Of a stretch of 37,833 nt of DNA, positions 33,857 through 37,833 are shown piece by piece. The stretch comes from Caulobacterales bacterium RIFCSPHIGHO2_01_FULL_70_19 (GTDB lineage Bacteria > Pseudomonadota > Alphaproteobacteria > Caulobacterales > Caulobacteraceae). Each line of letters starts with the position of its first letter. Positions within the stretch are counted from its first letter, which is position 1. A model generated the notes under the pieces. It searched no databases. It saw only the letters and a list, made by a program, of their open reading frames with translations, and was not told where the DNA came from. Location of the stretch: assembly GCA_001794825.1 (NCBI GenBank), contig MGLK01000014.1, forward strand, positions 61,165 through 98,997. Reading direction: 5' to 3'. The position numbers and the translations under genes were made by a program.

Positions 33857-33917
33857 TGCCGAGGGTCACGATCGGGCGCACGGAGGCTTCACCAATTCGC
33901 GTGGGGACGTCCGCAAC

Positions 33918-35573
33918 ATGGCGACACAATCGAGGACCGAAGGCACGCCGGGCGACGTAGCCTGGCTGTTCCTGTCGGTGGGAATACTGACCTTGCTGGC
34001 CCTGCTGGGGACCGGCATGACCGACGATCCGGCCTTCCGGTTTCACGGCTACATTCTAATGGCGGCGGGCGTTCTCGCCTTGTCGACTCTCACTCTCGGA
34101 GTGGCCAACGGCCACTTCCGCTCGGACCCGTCCAAGTATGCGGACGGGGTGATCCGCGCCGGGGTGATCGCGACCACCTTCTGGGGCATCGTCGGGATGA
34201 CCGTGGGGGTTCTGGCGGCGGCGCAGCTCGCCTGGCCGAATCTGTTCTACTTCCCGGAGCACGGCTGGCTGAACTTCGGCCGCATCCGGCCCCTGCACAC
34301 CTCGGGGGTGATCTTCGCCTTCGGCGGCAATGCGCTGATCGCCACCTCCTTCTGGGTCGTCCAGCGCACCTGCAAGGCGCGGCTGTTCGGCGGGGTGCTG
34401 CCGTGGTTCGTGTTCTGGGGCTACCAGCTGTTCATCGTGCTGGCCGCCACCGGCTACGTCGCCGGCATCACCCAGTCGCGCGAGTACGCCGAGCCCGAGT
34501 GGTACGTCGACCTGTGGCTGACGATCGTCTGGGTCGCCTACCTGCTGGTCTTCCTCGGCACGATCTGGAAGCGCAAGGAACCCCACATCTACGTGGCGAA
34601 CTGGTTCTACCTGGCCTTCATCGTCACCGTCGCCCTCCTGCACATCGTCAACAACCTGGCGGTGCCGGTCGGACTGCTCGAGGCGCGCAGCTACTCGGCC
34701 TTCGCCGGGGTCCAGGACGCCCTGACGCAGTGGTGGTACGGCCACAACGCGGTCGGCTTCTTCCTGACCGCCGGCTTCCTCGGCATGATGTACTACTTCG
34801 TGCCCAAGCGGGTGGAGCGGCCGGTCTATTCGTACCGCCTGTCGATCGTCCACTTCTGGTCGCTGATCTTCATCTACATCTGGGCCGGTCCGCACCACCT
34901 GCACTACACGGCGCTGCCGCAGTGGGCGCAGACGCTGGGCATGACCTTCTCGGTGATGCTGTGGATGCCGTCCTGGGGCGGCATGATCAACGGCCTGATG
35001 ACCCTGTCGGGGGCGTGGGACAAGCTGCGCACCGATCCGGTGGTCCGCATGATGGTCGTCGCCATCGCCTTCTACGGCATGTCGACCTTCGAGGGACCGC
35101 TGATGTCCATCCGGACCGTCAACGCCCTGTCGCACTACACCGACTGGACCGTCGGGCACGTGCACTCCGGCGCGCTGGGCTGGGTCGGCTTCATCAGCTT
35201 CGGCGCCCTGTACTGCCTCGTGCCGTGGCTGTGGAAGAAGGACCGGCTCTACTCCAACGCCCTGGTGGAGTGGCACTTCTGGATCTCGACCACCGGCATC
35301 GTCCTCTACATCACCTCGATGTGGGTCTCGGGGATCATGGAAGGCCTGATGTGGCGCGAGTACACGCCGGACGGCTTCCTGGCCAACAGCTTCATCGAGA
35401 CGGTCTCGGCCAAGCACATCCAGAACGTCATCCGGGTTCTCGGCGGCGCGATGTTCCTCGCCGGCACGACGATCATGGCCTGGAACCTCTGGAAGACGGC
35501 CCGCCTGCCCGCGGGCAGGGCCGACGCCGTGCCCGCCTCGACGATCGAACCCCAACCCCTGCCCGCGGAATAA
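33918..35573 (+). CDS. ccoN: cbb3-type cytochrome c oxidase subunit I
   Basis: 551 residues, about twelve membrane helices. Haem-copper oxidase ligands are in place: [18 protein letters not shown] (low-spin haem His), [15 protein letters not shown] (CuB His), [15 protein letters not shown] (CuB His pair) and [17 protein letters not shown] (both haem histidines). The cross-linking Tyr of cbb3 enzymes fits [15 protein letters not shown]. Reduces O2 to water at high affinity and pumps protons in the inner membrane. First gene of ccoNOQP-G; GGGGACG precedes the start. Confidence 0.98.
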   Translation: MATQSRTEGTPGDVAWLFLSVGILTLLALLGTGMTDDPAFRFHGYILMAAGVLALSTLTLGVANGHFRSDPSKYADGVIRAGVIATTFWGIVGMTVGVLAAAQLAWPNLFYFPEHGWLNFGRIRPLHTSGVIFAFGGNALIATSFWVVQRTCKARLFGGVLPWFVFWGYQLFIVLAATGYVAGITQSREYAEPEWYVDLWLTIVWVAYLLVFLGTIWKRKEPHIYVANWFYLAFIVTVALLHIVNNLAVPVGLLEARSYSAFAGVQDALTQWWYGHNAVGFFLTAGFLGMMYYFVPKRVERPVYSYRLSIVHFWSLIFIYIWAGPHHLHYTALPQWAQTLGMTFSVMLWMPSWGGMINGLMTLSGAWDKLRTDPVVRMMVVAIAFYGMSTFEGPLMSIRTVNALSHYTDWTVGHVHSGALGWVGFISFGALYCLVPWLWKKDRLYSNALVEWHFWISTTGIVLYITSMWVSGIMEGLMWREYTPDGFLANSFIETVSAKHIQNVIRVLGGAMFLAGTTIMAWNLWKTARLPAGRADAVPASTIEPQPLPAE

Positions 35574-35578
35574 CGCTC

Positions 35579-36316
35579 ATGTGGAAGCGACACGAGAAAT
35601 TCGAACGCCATTCGCTGTGGCTGGTCATCGGCATCGTGATCACGGTGTCGATCGGGGGCCTGATCGAGATCGCCCCCCTGTTCTGGGTGGAGAGCACCAT
35701 CGAGGAGGTGGAGGGTGTGCGTCCCTACACCCCGCTGGAGCAGGCCGGCCGCGACATCTACGTCTCCGAGGGCTGCTACAGCTGCCACTCGCAGATGGTC
35801 CGGCCGCTGCGGGACGAGGTGGAGCGCTACGGCCACTACAGCCTCGCGGCCGAAAGCATGTACGACCACCCGTTCCAGTGGGGGTCGAAGCGCACCGGGC
35901 CCGACCTGGCGCGCGTGGGCGGCAAGTACTCGAACGACTGGCACGTCGAGCACCTGAAGAACCCCCGCGCGGTGGTGCCGGAATCGAACATGCCGCCCTA
36001 CCGCTTCCTGGCGGAGCAGGATCTGGACACCCACGCCACGCGTGAGCGTCTGCGGGCCCTGCTGGCGGTCGGCGTCCCCTACACCGCCGAGCAGATCGAG
36101 AACGCCGACGCCGACCTGAGGGCGCAGGTGGATCCGTTCGCCAGCGAGACCTCGGAGCTGCGCCAGCGCTACGGCCCGAACGTGGTGCAGGGCGACTTCG
36201 ACGGCGACCCGACCCGCCTGACCAAGATGGATGCGCTGATCGCCTACCTGCAGGTGCTCGGCACCATGGTCGACTTCCGCACCTACGAGGCGGAAGACCC
36301 GGAGAACCTGCGATGA
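35579..36316 (+). CDS. ccoO: cbb3 oxidase subunit II (mono-haem cytochrome c)
   Basis: 245 residues from ATG 35579. Single N-terminal membrane anchor (about 13-35), then the haem c site CYSCH (66-70) followed by [18 protein letters not shown], the CcoO hallmark, and distal Met in ESNMPPYRF. Passes electrons from CcoP to CcoN on the periplasmic side. Five bases after ccoN; stop overlaps ccoQ (ATGA). Confidence 0.97.
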   Translation: MWKRHEKFERHSLWLVIGIVITVSIGGLIEIAPLFWVESTIEEVEGVRPYTPLEQAGRDIYVSEGCYSCHSQMVRPLRDEVERYGHYSLAAESMYDHPFQWGSKRTGPDLARVGGKYSNDWHVEHLKNPRAVVPESNMPPYRFLAEQDLDTHATRERLRALLAVGVPYTAEQIENADADLRAQVDPFASETSELRQRYGPNVVQGDFDGDPTRLTKMDALIAYLQVLGTMVDFRTYEAEDPENLR

Positions 36317-36486
36317 GCGGCCTCGACTACGAAACCGTGGCCAGCTTCGCCCAGCAGGGCGGGACCCTCTACTTCGCCGCGATCTTCGTCGCCGGCGTGG
36401 TCTGGGCCCTGCTTCCCGGGCGCCGCGAGGCCTACCGCAACCTTTCCCGACTGCCCCTCGAAAATGACGAGGCTGAAGATGTCTGA
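36313..36486 (+). CDS. ccoQ: cbb3 oxidase small subunit CcoQ
   Basis: 57 residues: [20 protein letters not shown], one membrane helix (about 18-34), [19 protein letters not shown] and acidic tail. The plan and position (between ccoO and ccoP) are those of CcoQ, which stabilises CcoP in the complex. Starts inside the ccoO stop (ATGA) and its end overlaps the ccoP start by eight bases. Confidence 0.92.
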   Translation: MSGLDYETVASFAQQGGTLYFAAIFVAGVVWALLPGRREAYRNLSRLPLENDEAEDV

Positions 36487-37375
36487 GCCGCACCGCGACG
36501 AACATTCCGGGGTCGAAACCACCGGTCACGAGTGGGACGGCATCCGTGAGCTGGACAACCCCCTGCCGCGCTGGTGGCTGTGGGTATTCTACGCCACGAT
36601 CGCCTTCTCCATCGTCTACTGGGTCCTGATGCCGGCCTGGCCGGGGATCACGGGCTACACCCGGGGCGTCCTCGGACATTCGGACCGCGCCAACGTCGCC
36701 GCCGATCTCAAGGACCTGCAGGCGCTCCGCGGCGCACGCGAGGCGCAGTTGATGAGCGCCTCGCTCGAGCAGATCGAGCGCGATCCGGACCTGCAGGCCC
36801 ACGCCCTGGCCGTCGGCCAGTCGGTGTTCGGCGACAACTGCGCCAGCTGCCATGGCGTCGGCGGAGCCGGGGCCAGGGGCTATCCGAACCTGCGCGACGA
36901 CGTCTGGCTGTGGGGCGGGACGCTCGAGGATATCGAGCGCACGATCCGGGTCGGCGTCCGCGCCGGCCACGCCGAGACGCGCACCTCGATGATGCCGGCC
37001 TTCGGCCGCGACCGGATGCTGAACGGGCGCCAGGTCTCCGACCTGACCGAATACGTCGTGTCGTTGTCCGGCCGGCAGGCCGACGCAGCGGCGGTGGGCC
37101 GTGCGGCCCAGTTGTACGCCGACAACTGCGCCGCCTGTCACGGGGCGACCGGGACGGGCGACCAGATGCAGGGCGCGCCCAACCTGACCGACCGGGAATG
37201 GCTGTATGGTTCCGACCGCGCCTCGATCTCCGGGCAGATCCACAACGGGCGCAACGGCGTGATGCCGACCTGGGAGAACCGCTTCTCGCCGGGCGTGATC
37301 AAGGCCCTGGCCGTCTACATCCACGCCAACGCCGGAGGGGGCGAAGACGCGGGGGCTGCGGCGGCCGCGCCATGA
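36479..37375 (+). CDS. ccoP: cbb3 oxidase subunit III (di-haem cytochrome c)
   Basis: 298 residues from ATG 36479. FixP-type N-terminus (TTGHEWDGIRELDNPLPRWW), one membrane helix (about 32-53), then two cytochrome c domains with CASCH (121-125) and CAACH (217-221), each with a later Met ligand region (TRTSMMPAFG; NGVMPTW). Receives electrons from soluble cytochrome c. Stop overlaps ccoG (ATGA). Confidence 0.97.
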   Translation: MSEPHRDEHSGVETTGHEWDGIRELDNPLPRWWLWVFYATIAFSIVYWVLMPAWPGITGYTRGVLGHSDRANVAADLKDLQALRGAREAQLMSASLEQIERDPDLQAHALAVGQSVFGDNCASCHGVGGAGARGYPNLRDDVWLWGGTLEDIERTIRVGVRAGHAETRTSMMPAFGRDRMLNGRQVSDLTEYVVSLSGRQADAAAVGRAAQLYADNCAACHGATGTGDQMQGAPNLTDREWLYGSDRASISGQIHNGRNGVMPTWENRFSPGVIKALAVYIHANAGGGEDAGAAAAAP

Positions 37376-37833
37376 CCCTGATCATCGACCGGACCCGCCA
37401 GACGCCGGCCGCTTCCAGCGGCCCGGTGTCGGCCGCGGAACGCCAGCGCGCGAAGGGAAAGGGGACCGGGCTCTACAAGGCCCGGGTCCCGATCTACCCC
37501 AAGCTGGTCCACGGCCCGTGGCGCTGGCTGAAGTGGGCGCTGCTGATCGTCATGCTGGCGATCTACTACGTCACCCCGTGGATCCGCTGGGAGCGCCCTG
37601 GCGCCCTGCCGGACCAGGCGGTGCTGGTCGATTTCGATGGCGGCCGGTTCTACTTCTTCTGGATCCAGCTGTGGCCGCAGGAGGTGTACTTCATCACCGG
37701 CCTGCTGGTGATGTCGGCGCTGGCGCTGTTCCTGACGACGGCGCTGTTCGGCCGGCTGTGGTGCGGCTACGCCTGCCCGCAGACGGTCTGGACGGACCTC
37801 TACATCCACGTCGAGCGGATGTTCGAGGGCGAC
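37372..37833 (+). CDS. ccoG: Cytochrome c oxidase accessory protein CcoG (cut by right edge)
   Basis: 154 codons to the window edge. VPIYPKLVHGPWRWLKW, two membrane helices, FDGGRFYFFWIQLWPQEVYF and LWCGYACPQTVWTDLY (Cys pair at the first polyferredoxin-like site) are typical of CcoG/FixG/RdxA, a Cu(II) reductase needed for cbb3 assembly. Standard position after ccoP, translationally coupled. Confidence 0.95.
   Translation, partial: MTLIIDRTRQTPAASSGPVSAAERQRAKGKGTGLYKARVPIYPKLVHGPWRWLKWALLIVMLAIYYVTPWIRWERPGALPDQAVLVDFDGGRFYFFWIQLWPQEVYFITGLLVMSALALFLTTALFGRLWCGYACPQTVWTDLYIHVERMFEGD

Larger units (their letters stand above)
33535..33917. other. Divergent regulatory region between stress operon and cbb3 operon
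   Basis: 383 bases with no convincing gene. It holds the two FNR-like boxes listed separately. The middle part (about 33620-33830) is GC-rich with short open frames lacking ribosome sites. Confidence 0.5.

Noticed and set aside
34403..36316. Long plus-strand frame through ccoN into ccoO
   Set aside because: Only the part from 35579 is real (ccoO); the upstream part is an off-frame reading of ccoN.

Overview
The window is GC-rich DNA whose codons end mostly in G or C. Its promoter elements (GGAAC-N16-CGTT of the EcfG type and FixK/FNR-like palindromes) and gene content point to an alphaproteobacterium. A Caulobacterales member (Brevundimonas, Caulobacter or Phenylobacterium type) is my best guess, but that is inference. 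The window looks like the distal end of a metal-resistance genomic island joined to chromosomal backbone. The boundary is a 3' tRNA-Leu fragment at 32251-32305. No transposase, integrase, rRNA or CRISPR array is visible.

Layout. 1-3828: the start of a heavy-metal P-type ATPase running off the left edge, its operon partners (an isoprenylcysteine-methyltransferase-like membrane protein and a DUF2933 protein) behind an FNR-like box, acetate kinase, and a divergent ATP-grasp protein with permuted motif order. 3829-9000: a structured leader and a restriction-endonuclease-like gene with a frameshifted partner. Facing them are decayed conjugation genes: an ADP-ribosyltransferase-like hypothetical, an LPD7 protein, a TraG/VirD4 coupling protein broken by an in-frame TGA, and a VirB11 tail. 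9340-23749: a dense copper-resistance block containing cueR-copA (P1B ATPase), two DUF305 proteins, DUF4396, copZ, copC-copD, a cytosolic copper-storage four-helix protein, an acyltransferase/DUF411/NTF2-like operon, a CnrY-X-H-like anti-sigma/sensor/ECF sigma set, the multicopper oxidase CopA, CopB, a second CopC and a Cys-rich secreted peptide. 23927-31966: a MerR regulator divergent from a small CDF exporter, then a czcCBA-type RND efflux operon ending in a second small CDF. 32334-37833 (backbone): a hibernation factor/cold-shock fusion, a host-attachment-family protein, a small DUF2267-like protein, and the divergent ccoNOQP-ccoG operon for cbb3 oxidase.

Regulation can be read from the DNA. 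Four CueR-type operators (TTGACC, 19-bp spacer) precede copA-cueR, DUF4396, copZ and the multicopper oxidase. A second motif, GAGGGAA-N14-CGTA, lies before copC and before the sigma operon. A mirror version fires the divergent acyltransferase/DUF411 operon from the same CCCTCGCGAGGG palindrome. I infer that these are promoters of the ECF sigma factor encoded here, so that cytoplasmic copper (CueR) and periplasmic metal (CnrX-like sensor) would control separate parts of one detoxification programme. Three FNR-like boxes serve the respiratory and stress genes at both ends of the window.
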